Part shown: positions 1-7,433 of the stretch, piece after piece
Layout: every line of letters starts with the position of its first letter
Numbering within the stretch: the stretch's first letter is position 1
DNA from: Merdibacter sp965119685
Lineage (GTDB): Bacteria; Bacillota_I; Bacilli_A; Erysipelotrichales; Erysipelotrichaceae
Assembly: GCA_965119685.1 (NCBI GenBank)
Contig: OZ221971.1
Coordinates: 992,001 to 1,056,000 of the forward strand
Reading direction: 5' to 3'
DNA length: 64,000 nt
The notes under the pieces: generated by a model
Seen by the model: the letters and a program-made list of their open reading frames with translations, nothing else
Database searches by the model: none
Told to the model about the DNA's origin: nothing
Made by a program: the position numbers and the translations under genes

Positions 1-412
1 CCTGTACTGTCAGATTTACTCCTTCCCGGGAGTCAGACAAAGTGGTACGGTAATCACGATGAGCTTGTTCCGGAGAATACTTATACTTGTCGAATCTGCA
101 GCGAGACCAGTTGGAGCAGCCGTTACAGGCGCCGGGAGAGCGATCCCGTCTGGAACAGCGAAAAGGGACATATTCGGGGCAGTCAAGAGTACATTGTCTG
201 CCGTGGACACATTTGCGGTAATGATTGCATTCCAGAGGTAGATTACACTTATAGGAGAGAATCCGGTGAAGTTTAATTTCTTTAGCGACAGTGGACTTGT
301 CTTTTCCGATGGTGTGAGCAATGGCAGATTTGGTAGAGCCGTTAGTGATGCCGGTGAGGATGATGCGGCGTTCGTCCAAAGTCAAATGAGTAAAAGCATT
401 GGAATGTTTCAT
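1..412 (-). CDS. IS30-family transposase, N-terminal part (cut by left window edge)
   Basis: The minus strand is open from an ATG at 412 to the left edge (137 codons) with no stop. The translation begins MKHSNAFTHLTLDERRIIL and continues with a helix-turn-helix containing AIAHTIGKDKSTVAKEI. It then has a Cys-rich stretch (several CxxC-like pairs, CNGCSNW) and a segment ending SREGVNLT. This order, HTH then Cys-rich linker then the start of the catalytic region, is that of IS30 transposases; the DDE catalytic core would lie outside the window. A GAAAGG sequence sits about 12 bases upstream of the ATG. No frameshift is visible in the part shown. Whether the whole element is intact cannot be judged. 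The family call is by motif recognition and fairly secure. Confidence 0.85.
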   Translation of the reverse strand, partial: MKHSNAFTHLTLDERRIILTGITNGSTKSAIAHTIGKDKSTVAKEIKLHRILSYKCNLPLECNHYRKCVHGRQCTLDCPEYVPFRCSRRDRSPGACNGCSNWSRCRFDKYKYSPEQAHRDYRTTLSDSREGVNLTVQ

Positions 413-545
413 GATGGATACCAGCCTTTCCGGCGACTGAGGGACAGGATAAGTGTAAGACTAAATGCAACATAAGTGGAAGTGGAAATAAGTGAAAGAC
501 TAAAATCCACTTTTCACTGTTCAAAGTGGAAATAAACTTTTCACT
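413..545. mobile_element. Probable terminal region of the IS30-type element
   Basis: Upstream of the transposase start the DNA is built of near-repeats. ATAAGTGTAAGACTAAA (449-465) recurs as ATAAGTGAAAGACTAAA (488-504), and AGTGGAA recurs around 475-487 and 524-530. The complementary word TTTTCACT appears at 511-518. IS30 elements carry transposase-binding terminal repeats just outside the gene, so this is the likely end. The exact boundary and target duplication cannot be set because the other end is outside the window. Confidence 0.5.
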
Positions 546-575
546 TCAGCAATTGAAAACTTTTGTAAAAAGTGA

Positions 576-605
576 TTGATTATCGGCGGCAGTATCGTAT
601 ATAAT
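576..605 (+). promoter_or_regulatory. Promoter of tRNA-Thr
   Basis: TTGATT (576-581) and a perfect TATAAT (600-605) are 18 bases apart. Expected transcription start is about 612, thirteen bases before the tRNA. Confidence 0.65.
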
Positions 606-624
606 AGATGTGCTCAAGCGAGCT

Positions 625-698
625 GCCGGTATAGTATAGTGGTAATACAAAGCAATGGTAATGCTTAGCGCTCAGTTCAATTCTGGGTACCGGCACCA
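625..698 (+). tRNA. tRNA-Thr (anticodon GGT)
   Basis: The cloverleaf folds by eye. The acceptor stem is GCCGGTA/TACCGGC with an encoded ACCA end, and the D stem is GTAT/ATAC with a short loop. The anticodon stem is AAGCA/TGCTT around loop ATGGTAA, giving anticodon GGT. The T stem is CTCAG/CTGGG with loop TTCAATT. GGT reads ACC/ACT threonine codons. At 74 bases with the CCA it is slightly short because of the small D loop. A terminator follows directly. Confidence 0.85.
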
Positions 699-702
699 TC
701 TG

Positions 703-731
703 AAAAAGAAGCCTTGTGATCAGGGCTTTTT
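703..731 (+). terminator. Terminator of tRNA-Thr
   Basis: AAGCC pairs with GGCTT around a ten-base loop and is followed by a run of T, immediately after the tRNA CCA end. Confidence 0.65.
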
Positions 732-740
732 CGTATTATA

Positions 741-793
741 AAACCAGATGAAATATTGTGATTAGCTGTCATGATAAATCATCTGGTTTTCTT
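741..793. terminator. Second hairpin, possibly a backup or bidirectional terminator
   Basis: AAACCAGATGA (741-751) is perfectly complementary to TCATCTGGTTT (779-789), with a T-rich tail after it and A-rich sequence before it. The loop is long (27 bases), so termination efficiency is uncertain. Confidence 0.4.
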
Positions 794-1227
794 ATATTGT
801 TAGATATGGATTATTCAAAAAGTACTTGATTTATATTATCTAAATTTGTTTCGGTTTTCCCGGTGAAAACAGCAGTTTCCCCGCTGATTGTTTGCCGGAA
901 TGCGGAAACGCTTAATGATGAATGGATAACGGAATATGGAAAAAGTCATTCATGCTTTTGCCATCGGCGCGGGACGGATGTGTTCAATGATGCGTCCTTT
1001 CCTATGGAATATGAGAGCGAGCAAGAGAGAGAACTGAAAGGAAAACGGGAAAACGTTTATTCATGCAAGTTGCATAGTCAGCGCAAAAAACGCAGTCTTG
1101 CTTAATCGGTGGATGACGCAGCGTACGCTTATATCGTGAAATAGGCGATGGTAGAAGATACAGGAAAAAACATCCTTTCAATAGCCGCAATCCGTGCGGG
1201 ACACCTTGTTTTGTTCATGTAATTCAA
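794..1227. other. No convincing gene
   Basis: The only sizeable frame (863-1105, plus strand, 80 codons) starts without a ribosome binding site and resembles no family I know. I see no RNA gene or strong repeat here. Confidence 0.5.
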
Positions 1228-1257
1228 TTGATTTTACACCCCCGAATGTGATAAGAT
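1228..1257 (+). promoter_or_regulatory. Promoter of the AGAC-repeat leader and surface protein
   Basis: TTGATT (1228-1233) and TAAGAT (1252-1257) are 18 bases apart. The predicted start near 1264 would place the repeat tract, the small leader ORF and the terminator hairpin all in the 5' leader of the surface-protein mRNA. A TTGACA lies at 1295-1300 but has only a weak -10 match (TACGCT), so it is the poorer candidate. Confidence 0.5.
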
Positions 1258-1303
1258 ATGATTACCGTTGATAGAAGAAAAAGGCAAAAAGGGGTTGACA
1301 GTC

Positions 1304-1420
<117 letters not shown>

Positions 1421-1470
1421 ATAGCGTCTGTTCTTTACCGTACCGTTTTTGCCATAGAGAAATCAGGGAT

Positions 1471-1520
1471 AAAAGCATGGGCTTTCTTAGAACGCAAGTT
1501 TAAGAAGGTCTGTGCTTTTT
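1471..1520 (+). terminator. Long leader terminator/attenuator before the surface protein
   Basis: The left arm 1471-1489 (AAAAGCATGGGCTTTCTTA) pairs along all 19 positions with 1501-1519, with a few G-U pairs and at most one bulge. The loop is 11 bases, and the right arm ends in a T run followed by a second T-rich stretch. It lies after the AGAC tract and 38 bases before the surface-protein start. It should therefore stop leader transcripts unless a ribosome or factor opens it. Confidence 0.75.
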
Positions 1521-1557
1521 GCGTTTTTATCGGCGGGAAGGGAAGGGGCGAAGGAAA

Positions 1558-3807
1558 ATGAAAAGAAAAAGAGCGATTGCATTTTTATTGGCAATGATGC
1601 TGTGTCTGACTTGTATCGGATCTGTGACTGCGACGAATTTGCATGCGACGAATGACGACGCAGGGAAAAACGGCGTAATCTTAAATGACGGCGATGATCC
1701 CGTGGCGCACGTGGCGAGAAGCGGGGAAACATATCATGTATTATATGAATTTAAATCAGGAACGAGAGGTGCGGGATTGATTGATCCAATCACGGAAATG
1801 CTTCCGTGCGATATGACTGCCTATGCCATGGGAGAGACGGTTACCGCGATCATGCCGGAAAAGACGAGGTTAATCGGACCTCAAAATACCGGCAGTACTA
1901 CTATCGGGATCTGGGAGTTTACCGGATATGATGCGGACAGCAAGGTCGTTTCCGTGGAGAACTTGGAAAGCGGTGCGGATCTCAGCGATACAAAGCAGTA
2001 TATCGTATTTACAGGCACTTGGAAATTTAGCACAGCATATCATGTATATTATCAGTTTGTACCGCAGGATTCTAGTATGACGCTTCCGGAGGGCGTACGT
2101 ACGCAAATCCCTTCGGATGGTATGGTTAAAAAGGGCGAAACAATCAGCGTACCGACATCTGCTTTTGATCGGGTGGAAGATACGGTTGACGGAGAACAAG
2201 GGCTGTGGATATTCACCGGATGGGATCAAGAAACGGTGGAATCGGCAGCAGGCGATGTTACCTTCACCGGTACTTGGAAGTTTGTCAAGGAGATGCCGAT
2301 CGAGGCGGTTGATCTAGTCGCGTATGAAGGCGGTCTGGGCAGCAATGCCAGCACAACTACCGGCGATGCGCTGCCCGAGCCAGTCTGGGCAGAGACGCTG
2401 GAAGGACATACGATTAGCGTCGATGGCAGCGCGTGGGACATGGAAGCGCAGGGTCTGCCCTTTGACTGGAAATATCTGGATGAAAACGGCACGCAGGTGA
2501 CGACCTCTGCCCGTGCGGGCACCTATGCTTTGACGGTCTATCCGCTGGAGGGGAAAGAAGACAGCGTCGTTCTTGTGGACGATGCGTATATGCTGTATTT
2601 GCCGGAAGAAGGCGTACAGGCCGGCAGCGTACAGGTACGCGATGTCACAGACGATGAAGCGGCTGACAATCTTTCCGCAGACGTATTCAAAAGCGTCTAT
2701 AACTACGACTCTCCGTTAGCGGGGGCACGCAATCTTGTCAAAGCTAGGATCATCGGAGATTTTAATGAAAACGGTACGCACGACGACGAATGCGATCCGA
2801 CCCAGCCGCATGCGCATGTACAAGCAGGAACCACTTTCTATAAAAACGGAAATCCTAACCTGCCGGTAAACGTCGATGTGAAGATCGGCATGCTTTGGGA
2901 TGATTTGCTGGAGGATGTGCTGGGAAGTGAGGAACGAATGACGGCACTGCATGAAAAGAGCCTGCATACCGAAGGTATGGCAGATGTGTTCGATGTGGAT
3001 TATCCGGTGAGAAGCAAGTTTCAATACATCGACCTATTGGATATGAACGATGGCAATGTCTGGGTTGGTACAAAGGATACTCCGGTAACCGTATATGTGC
3101 CATACAGTGCAGAGATGACAAAGGACGATCAGATTGCGGTCACTTACTTTGATGGATTGACACGGGACTATACGATTCAAATGGACAGCGCCGATTTGGA
3201 TGCGGAGATCGCACAGAGCAGCGCGCATTTCATCAAGGTGACAAAAACGGAGACGGGTATATTGTTCGACGTGCCGTCAAAGGAGTTCGGTCCGTTTGAA
3301 ATTCTCTATCAGAAGAAATATCAAGCAAGCTATCGCTTTCAAAGTGCCGATCAGCAGATGACGCTGCCGCAGGAGATAACGGCGCTGCTGCCAAATGACA
3401 CGAACAGCTATGTGGAAGGAAGCACGATCACGGCGATCGATCCGTCGCAGAAAGAAATCAAAACAGAACAAGGCGTATGGACGTTTACCGGCTGGGACGC
3501 GGTGGAAAAGAGTGCCGGGGAAGATGTGACATTTATAGGAACATGGACGTTTACGAAGAAAGAAGCGGAGAATCATCCGGAAACACCGCAGACGCCGCCA
3601 AAGGAAGATGACACAATTCAGAGCAACGTGCCAAATTCCGCTCCGCAAAAGGAGAACACGGAAAATATAAGCCAGTCAAACACAGAGAATATGAGCACCG
3701 CTGCGGCGAACTCTGCGTTTCTGTGGGAGACGCTGACGATAGCTTCTTCGGTCGTTGCCGGCATTCTACTGTATGAGGGAGGAAGAAGTCGTAAAAGAGC
3801 AAAATAA
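1558..3807 (+). CDS. Secreted cell-surface protein with SHIRT-type repeats
   Basis: This 749-residue protein starts MKRKRAIAFLLAMMLCLT, a clear signal peptide, with AAGGGG and AAGG upstream. Three related modules are visible at about residues 59-157, 160-242 and 580-665. Each runs from YxxxYxF...LP through GxWxFTGWD to VTFxGTW. This matches the SHIRT fold of streptococcal periscope-type surface proteins, whose length varies by repeat number. The middle region (about 260-570) resembles no family I can name. The C-terminus is rich in N, S, T and P. It ends in a membrane segment (ASSVVAGILLYEGG) and a basic tail RSRKRAK, like a sortase signal, but no LPxTG motif is evident. It is probably a wall- or membrane-anchored adhesin or stalk, controlled by the AGAC leader and attenuator upstream. 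Confidence 0.8.
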   Translation: MKRKRAIAFLLAMMLCLTCIGSVTATNLHATNDDAGKNGVILNDGDDPVAHVARSGETYHVLYEFKSGTRGAGLIDPITEMLPCDMTAYAMGETVTAIMPEKTRLIGPQNTGSTTIGIWEFTGYDADSKVVSVENLESGADLSDTKQYIVFTGTWKFSTAYHVYYQFVPQDSSMTLPEGVRTQIPSDGMVKKGETISVPTSAFDRVEDTVDGEQGLWIFTGWDQETVESAAGDVTFTGTWKFVKEMPIEAVDLVAYEGGLGSNASTTTGDALPEPVWAETLEGHTISVDGSAWDMEAQGLPFDWKYLDENGTQVTTSARAGTYALTVYPLEGKEDSVVLVDDAYMLYLPEEGVQAGSVQVRDVTDDEAADNLSADVFKSVYNYDSPLAGARNLVKARIIGDFNENGTHDDECDPTQPHAHVQAGTTFYKNGNPNLPVNVDVKIGMLWDDLLEDVLGSEERMTALHEKSLHTEGMADVFDVDYPVRSKFQYIDLLDMNDGNVWVGTKDTPVTVYVPYSAEMTKDDQIAVTYFDGLTRDYTIQMDSADLDAEIAQSSAHFIKVTKTETGILFDVPSKEFGPFEILYQKKYQASYRFQSADQQMTLPQEITALLPNDTNSYVEGSTITAIDPSQKEIKTEQGVWTFTGWDAVEKSAGEDVTFIGTWTFTKKEAENHPETPQTPPKEDDTIQSNVPNSAPQKENTENISQSNTENMSTAAANSAFLWETLTIASSVVAGILLYEGGRSRKRAK

Positions 3808-3866
3808 ATCATTGCGGTGACTGAGGAAGAAAGGGAATCTATCATTTCCCATCCGTTCACGGCAAG

Positions 3867-3896
3867 GCGATGCTGCAAAAGGGCATCGCTTTTTTT
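3867..3896 (+). terminator. Terminator of the surface-protein gene
   Basis: GCGATGC (3867-3873) pairs with GCATCGC (3883-3889), followed by seven T. Confidence 0.85.
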
Positions 3897-3966
3897 CAAG
3901 AGAAGTGAGAACAGCTGCGCTGAGGAAAGCAGGAGAGGGTTCGCGCCATCTTTTTAAAAAAGGGGC

Positions 3967-3995
3967 TGGACAAACACGGAAAAGTATAGTATATT
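3967..3995 (+). promoter_or_regulatory. Promoter of tRNA-Leu(CAG)
   Basis: TGGACA (3967-3972) and TATATT (3990-3995) are exactly 17 bases apart. The tRNA starts 13 bases after the -10 box. Confidence 0.65.
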
Positions 3996-4007
3996 ATTGG
4001 GGCAGAC

Positions 4008-4092
4008 GCGGAGGTGGTGAAACGGCAGACACGCTGTCTTCAGGCGGCAGTGCCCACAAGGCGTGAGGGTTCAAATCCCTTCCTCCGCACCA
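4008..4092 (+). tRNA. tRNA-Leu (anticodon CAG)
   Basis: The acceptor stem is GCGGAGG/CCTCCGC with an encoded ACCA. The anticodon stem CTGTC/GGCAG closes loop TTCAGGC, giving CAG. The long variable arm is typical of class II leucine tRNAs. The T stem is GAGGG/CCCTT with loop TTCAAAT. Confidence 0.93.
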
Positions 4093-4102
4093 TGTGTCAA
4101 TC

Positions 4103-4125
4103 AAGCCTTGCAAAAGGCTTTTTTT
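4103..4125 (+). terminator. Terminator of tRNA-Leu(CAG)
   Basis: AAGCC (4103-4107) pairs with GGCTT (4116-4120), with a T run after it. Confidence 0.75.
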
Positions 4126-4233
4126 ATGCTTTCTCTGATGCCGGACACAGTGATCAAAGGCGTCGCTGCCGCCATTTTAGAAGAATTTACATAAACTTCT
4201 GCATTTTCACTGGTATTTCTCCGTGAAATATTG

Positions 4234-4239
4234 TATAAT
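4234..4239 (+). promoter_or_regulatory. -10 box of tRNA-Leu(GAG)
   Basis: A perfect TATAAT lies 12 bases before the tRNA. The -35 region (around TGGTAT, 4211-4216) is a poor match. Confidence 0.5.
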
Positions 4240-4251
4240 AATCTCCGCAAT

Positions 4252-4335
4252 GATGCCGTGGTGGAATGGCAGACACGCTACTTTGAGGGGGTAGTGGGGC
4301 AACCCGTGTGAGTTCAAGTCTCATCGGCATCACCA
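4252..4335 (+). tRNA. tRNA-Leu (anticodon GAG)
   Basis: The acceptor stem is GATGCCG/CGGCATC with an encoded ACCA. The anticodon stem CTACT/GGTAG closes loop TTGAGGG, giving GAG. A class II variable arm is present, and the T loop is TTCAAGT. It lies 160 bases after the other leucine tRNA and has its own terminator. Confidence 0.93.
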
Positions 4336-4347
4336 TAAAGACAAAAG

Positions 4348-4370
4348 ACACAGGCAACTGTGTTTTTTTT
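4348..4370 (+). terminator. Terminator of tRNA-Leu(GAG)
   Basis: ACACAG and CTGTGT form a six-pair stem around GCAA, with a run of T after it. Confidence 0.85.
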
Positions 4371-4450
4371 GTATGCCTGCAAGTCGGATGCAAAGCGCCC
4401 TACAGCACTTCGAGGGGGCTTGTTTGCTTGTTCGTGCAATCTTCATAAAA

Positions 4451-4479
4451 TTGACACATTGCGTCGGGTTGCCTATGCT
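4451..4479 (+). promoter_or_regulatory. Promoter of the two-TM protein gene
   Basis: A perfect TTGACA (4451-4456) is 17 bases from TATGCT (4474-4479). The start of transcription near 4486 leaves room only for the AGGAGG site and an ATG at 4506 or 4509. Confidence 0.65.
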
Positions 4480-4508
4480 ATACTGTTTTAACGATGAGGA
4501 GGAAAATG

Positions 4509-4952
4509 ATGAACAAAGAAAAAAGAACGAGAGCAGGAACGATCGCTCTGTATGTGCTGGCGGTTCTCTTACTGTGCTATGGCGCGTACATGGCGTTTAG
4601 CGCCTATGATTATGTCTCGCAGTATTATGAATATCAGGGCGTCTCCCTCAGTGAGAATCTGGGCGAGACAGCGCAGTATGTGATCTCCCAATCTTATCCC
4701 TATCTCTGCTTTTCCATCGTATTTTATGTGATGGGCTTGCTTTTACAAAAGCTGAATGATCTGCATGATTTTTTACCCCGCGAATACCTGCATCCAAGCG
4801 AACCGCAGGAACAGGAAATCCCCTTGGATGCGGATGTGACACCATACAAAGCATGGGAGGAGACAAGCGAGACGATGATGCCGACAATGAGCGAAACGAC
4901 GAAGCCGCCGACGTGTGAAAGCGATGCAAGCGACGAGGAGGGCAACGCATAA
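4509..4952 (+). CDS. Small membrane protein of unknown function (two TM helices)
   Basis: The protein has 147 residues starting MNKEKRTRAGT. AGGAGG at 4497-4502 is six bases upstream of this ATG; in-frame ATGs at 4506 and 4494 are too near the site or too near the promoter. A basic start leads into TM helix 1 (about 12-34). A loop with Tyr- and Ser-rich sequence follows, then TM helix 2 (about 65-85). The rest is an acidic, Thr/Glu/Pro-rich, probably disordered tail. I do not recognise a family. It is monocistronic, with its own promoter and the candidate RNA after it. Confidence 0.7.
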   Translation: MNKEKRTRAGTIALYVLAVLLLCYGAYMAFSAYDYVSQYYEYQGVSLSENLGETAQYVISQSYPYLCFSIVFYVMGLLLQKLNDLHDFLPREYLHPSEPQEQEIPLDADVTPYKAWEETSETMMPTMSETTKPPTCESDASDEEGNA

Positions 4953-4997
4953 AAGCAAAGGCGCTTATCCGCGCCTAGAAAAGATAGTAAAATAGCG

Positions 4998-5108
4998 AAA
5001 GGCTGTCAGCGAGACACCCTGAGCCTAAAAACGCCTTTGTGATTTTGATATGAGATGACAAAGACGGCGATGGTCAGCGGGTGCAAGGGGCGAGACAGCC
5101 TTTTTTTT
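4998..5108 (+). ncRNA. Candidate structured small RNA ending in a terminator
   Basis: Three nested helices can be drawn. P1 is 4998-5007 (AAAGGCTGTC) with 5094-5103, followed by the T run to 5108. P2 is CACCC plus TGA (5015-5022) with TCA and GGGTG (5074-5083). P3 is CGCC plus TTTGT (5032-5040) with ACAAA and GGCG (5058-5069). Together they make one long interrupted hairpin of about 110 bases, too elaborate for a plain terminator. The gene downstream is on the other strand, so it is not a riboswitch for it. It lacks the conserved SRP RNA loop. It could instead be an extended terminator of the two-TM gene. Confidence 0.5.
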
Positions 5109-5366
5109 GTCGGTTTGCGTTTAGCCCTTTGTACTTTTTCAAGGGGTCTGGCGCATCGATCGTCCGCTTTTAGCAAGCGTGTGCGGCATATTTACACGCC
5201 ACAGCATTCGCTTACGAAAATTGTCCTTTGTTCATGTTCTCACCACTATGTGCGGCTGGCGGCGATATGGACGCGACTGCCAAACTAAGCACGCAGGGGA
5301 AAATGAAACGATAAGTCACATATAGTAAAGACCAAATGGATATAGGCGCCGTCTGTCTTCGTTTTG

Positions 5367-6479
5367 CTAGCCTTGCGCTTTGGCAAAATAGTCGTGGATG
5401 GCGGCGAGAATGCGCTCGCTTGCATGTCCATCGCCGTAAGGGTTGGCGATACTGCTCATTGCGGCATAGGCGCTCTCATCCGCTAACAGCGTCTGTGCCG
5501 TTTCTACGATACATTTCTCCTCACTGCCCACAAGCCGCAGGGTTCCCGCCGCTACACCTTCAGGGCGCTCCGTCGTATCCCGTAGGACGAGCACCGGTTT
5601 TCCCAAGCTGGGCGCTTCCTCCTGAATCCCGCCGCTGTCTGTCAAAATCAGATAAGAGTGACGAATCAGGTTGTGAAAATCATATACTTCTAAAGGCTCG
5701 ATCAAAAGCACCTGCGGGCAATCATCCAGCATCTGATGCGCCAGTGCGCGGATCTTGGGATTTTTATGGCAGGGGAAGATCACGCAGATGTCGGGGAAAC
5801 GCTGACAGAGCGTTTTGACGGCGGTGAAGATGCGCGCCAGTCCGCCTTGCTGGTTTTCTCTGCGATGCGCCGTCAGCAGCACGATGCGCCGGCCGTTTGC
5901 CCAAGCGAGAGCCGGGTGGGAGTAATGCTCGTCCTTTGTCAGCTGCAAGGCGTCGATGGCGGTGTTGCCGGTGACGGTGATTGCCTTCTCGCAGATGCCT
6001 TCCTCACGCAGGTTTTGCGCACTCGTTTTGGTCGGTGCGAAATGCAGGGTGCTCAGCCGGGAGACCAGCTGCCGGTTGATCTCTTCAGGGAAAGGGGAGT
6101 AGCGCTGATAGGTGCGCAGTCCCGCTTCCACATGTCCGAGTGGGATTTGAAGATAAAAGGCACACAGTGCCGCCGCAAAGGTAGTCGTCGTATCGCCGTG
6201 CACCAGCACCATGTCCGGGCGTTCCTTTTCCAGCACCGGCGTCAGCTGCTCCAGAATGCGTGAAGTGATGCTTTGCAGCGTCTGTCCATGCCGCATGATG
6301 TTGAGATCATAGTCGGGAATGATGGCAAAGGTGCGCAATACGCCGTCAAGCATCTCCCGATGCTGGGCGCTGACACAGACGAGGCTTTCCAGCGTGGAAT
6401 CTTTTTGCGCCAGATGGAGGATCGGCGCCATCTTGATCGCTTCGGGGCGGGTACCGAAGATGCTCATAATCTTTTTCAT
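5367..6479 (-). CDS. mnaA: UDP-N-acetylglucosamine 2-epimerase (non-hydrolysing)
   Basis: This cytoplasmic enzyme (370 residues) interconverts UDP-GlcNAc and UDP-ManNAc for wall polymers. The sequence has the family landmarks FGTRPEAIK at the N-terminus, HGDTTTT, HVEAGLRT, LTAHRREN, and near the C-terminus DSGGIQEEAPSLGKPVLV with RDTTERPEG. The start at 6479 (MKKIMSIFGTRPEAIK) is chosen because AAGGAG lies eight bases upstream; a frame extension of ten codons has no such site. It is divergent from the TagA/WecG-type transferase and dehydrogenase, which use its product. Confidence 0.95.
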   Translation of the reverse strand: MKKIMSIFGTRPEAIKMAPILHLAQKDSTLESLVCVSAQHREMLDGVLRTFAIIPDYDLNIMRHGQTLQSITSRILEQLTPVLEKERPDMVLVHGDTTTTFAAALCAFYLQIPLGHVEAGLRTYQRYSPFPEEINRQLVSRLSTLHFAPTKTSAQNLREEGICEKAITVTGNTAIDALQLTKDEHYSHPALAWANGRRIVLLTAHRRENQQGGLARIFTAVKTLCQRFPDICVIFPCHKNPKIRALAHQMLDDCPQVLLIEPLEVYDFHNLIRHSYLILTDSGGIQEEAPSLGKPVLVLRDTTERPEGVAAGTLRLVGSEEKCIVETAQTLLADESAYAAMSSIANPYGDGHASERILAAIHDYFAKAQG

Positions 6480-6692
6480 GGAATTCTCTCCTTTTTCTGT
6501 ATGGTTCATGTTCCAGTGTAAAGAGAAGTGAGGAAAGAAACATCGCGGTTCTTGTAAGAGTTCGTTAAAAAATCGTTAATTTTTCGCAATGGGGGAACAA
6601 TCTAAACAGAAACTTAACAGGTTCTTGACGAAGTGCAGATAAAAGCGAAGGCAAAGCTTGTTGTAGTTTTCGGGGTAAGGTCGGTGAAAAAG

Positions 6693-7433
6693 ATGAAAGA
6701 AACCACAGTGCTGGGCATAAAGGTGAGTGTGACGACAAAGGAAGAGGTGCTCTCCCTCGTCAAAGACGCCATTCAAAGCAACCGCAAGCTCACGCTTGTC
6801 GCCATCAACGCGTGCAAGGTGATGCGGGCGAAAAAGGACGAAAAGACGGCACGGCTGCTGGAGAGCTTCGATGTGTTTTTGGCAGACGGCGCTTCGATTG
6901 TCAAAGCCAGTGCGGAAGTGAGGGAGCGCATCACCGGCGTCGATTTGATGGAGACGCTGTGCGCACACGGAAAAGCGCTGGGACTGCGCATTTTCCTCTA
7001 TGGCGCTAAATCAAAGCACAATCAGCGCGCGCAGCAGGCTTTGCGGCGTTGCTTTCCCGGCTTACAGATCGTCGGCAGCTGCGATGGCTATCAGGATGCG
7101 GACGTCGTGGAGCGCATCAACCATAGCGGCGCCAACATCGTCTTTGTCGCCAAGGGAACGCCCGCACAGGAGTATTGGATCGCTGCTCATAAACAGGAGG
7201 TGTGCGCCAACGTGTTTTTGGGCGTCGGCGGCGCATTGGACGTATGGAGCGGCGCAGTGCGCAGGGCGCCCGCATGGATACAGCGCTTAGGACTGGAATG
7301 GCTGTACCGCATGCTGTTGCAGCCAAAGCGTTTCATCCAGCTTCCTTGGCTCATTCACTTTCAATGGCTTGTACAAAAAGACAAAAGGAAAAGGCAGGTA
7401 AGAGAACATGGAATCACAGAAGAGAGAAATTAG
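6693..7433 (+). CDS. WecG/TagA-family N-acetylmannosamine(uronic acid) transferase
   Basis: The 246-residue protein starts MKETTVLGIKVSVTTKEEV. It carries the family pattern INACKVM, LADGASIVKAS (with the conserved Asp of the active site), RITGVDLMETL, IFLYGAK, VFVAKGTPAQEYW, VGGALDVWSG, and the C-terminal RRAPAWIQRLGLEWLYR. These enzymes add ManNAc (TagA) or ManNAcA (WecG) to undecaprenyl-PP-GlcNAc at the membrane. A UDP-ManNAc dehydrogenase overlaps its end by 26 bases, which favours ManNAcA as the donor sugar (inference). The start is uncertain: the SD is weak, and a GTG at 6684 is the alternative. Confidence 0.88.
   Translation: MKETTVLGIKVSVTTKEEVLSLVKDAIQSNRKLTLVAINACKVMRAKKDEKTARLLESFDVFLADGASIVKASAEVRERITGVDLMETLCAHGKALGLRIFLYGAKSKHNQRAQQALRRCFPGLQIVGSCDGYQDADVVERINHSGANIVFVAKGTPAQEYWIAAHKQEVCANVFLGVGGALDVWSGAVRRAPAWIQRLGLEWLYRMLLQPKRFIQLPWLIHFQWLVQKDKRKRQVREHGITEERN

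Noticed and set aside
863..1105. 80-codon plus-strand frame as a gene
   Set aside because: No ribosome binding site, random-looking composition, no neighbours in an operon.
4998..5108. Candidate RNA as SRP (4.5S/scRNA) RNA
   Set aside because: The conserved GGAAGGAAGCAGC-type apical loop is absent.
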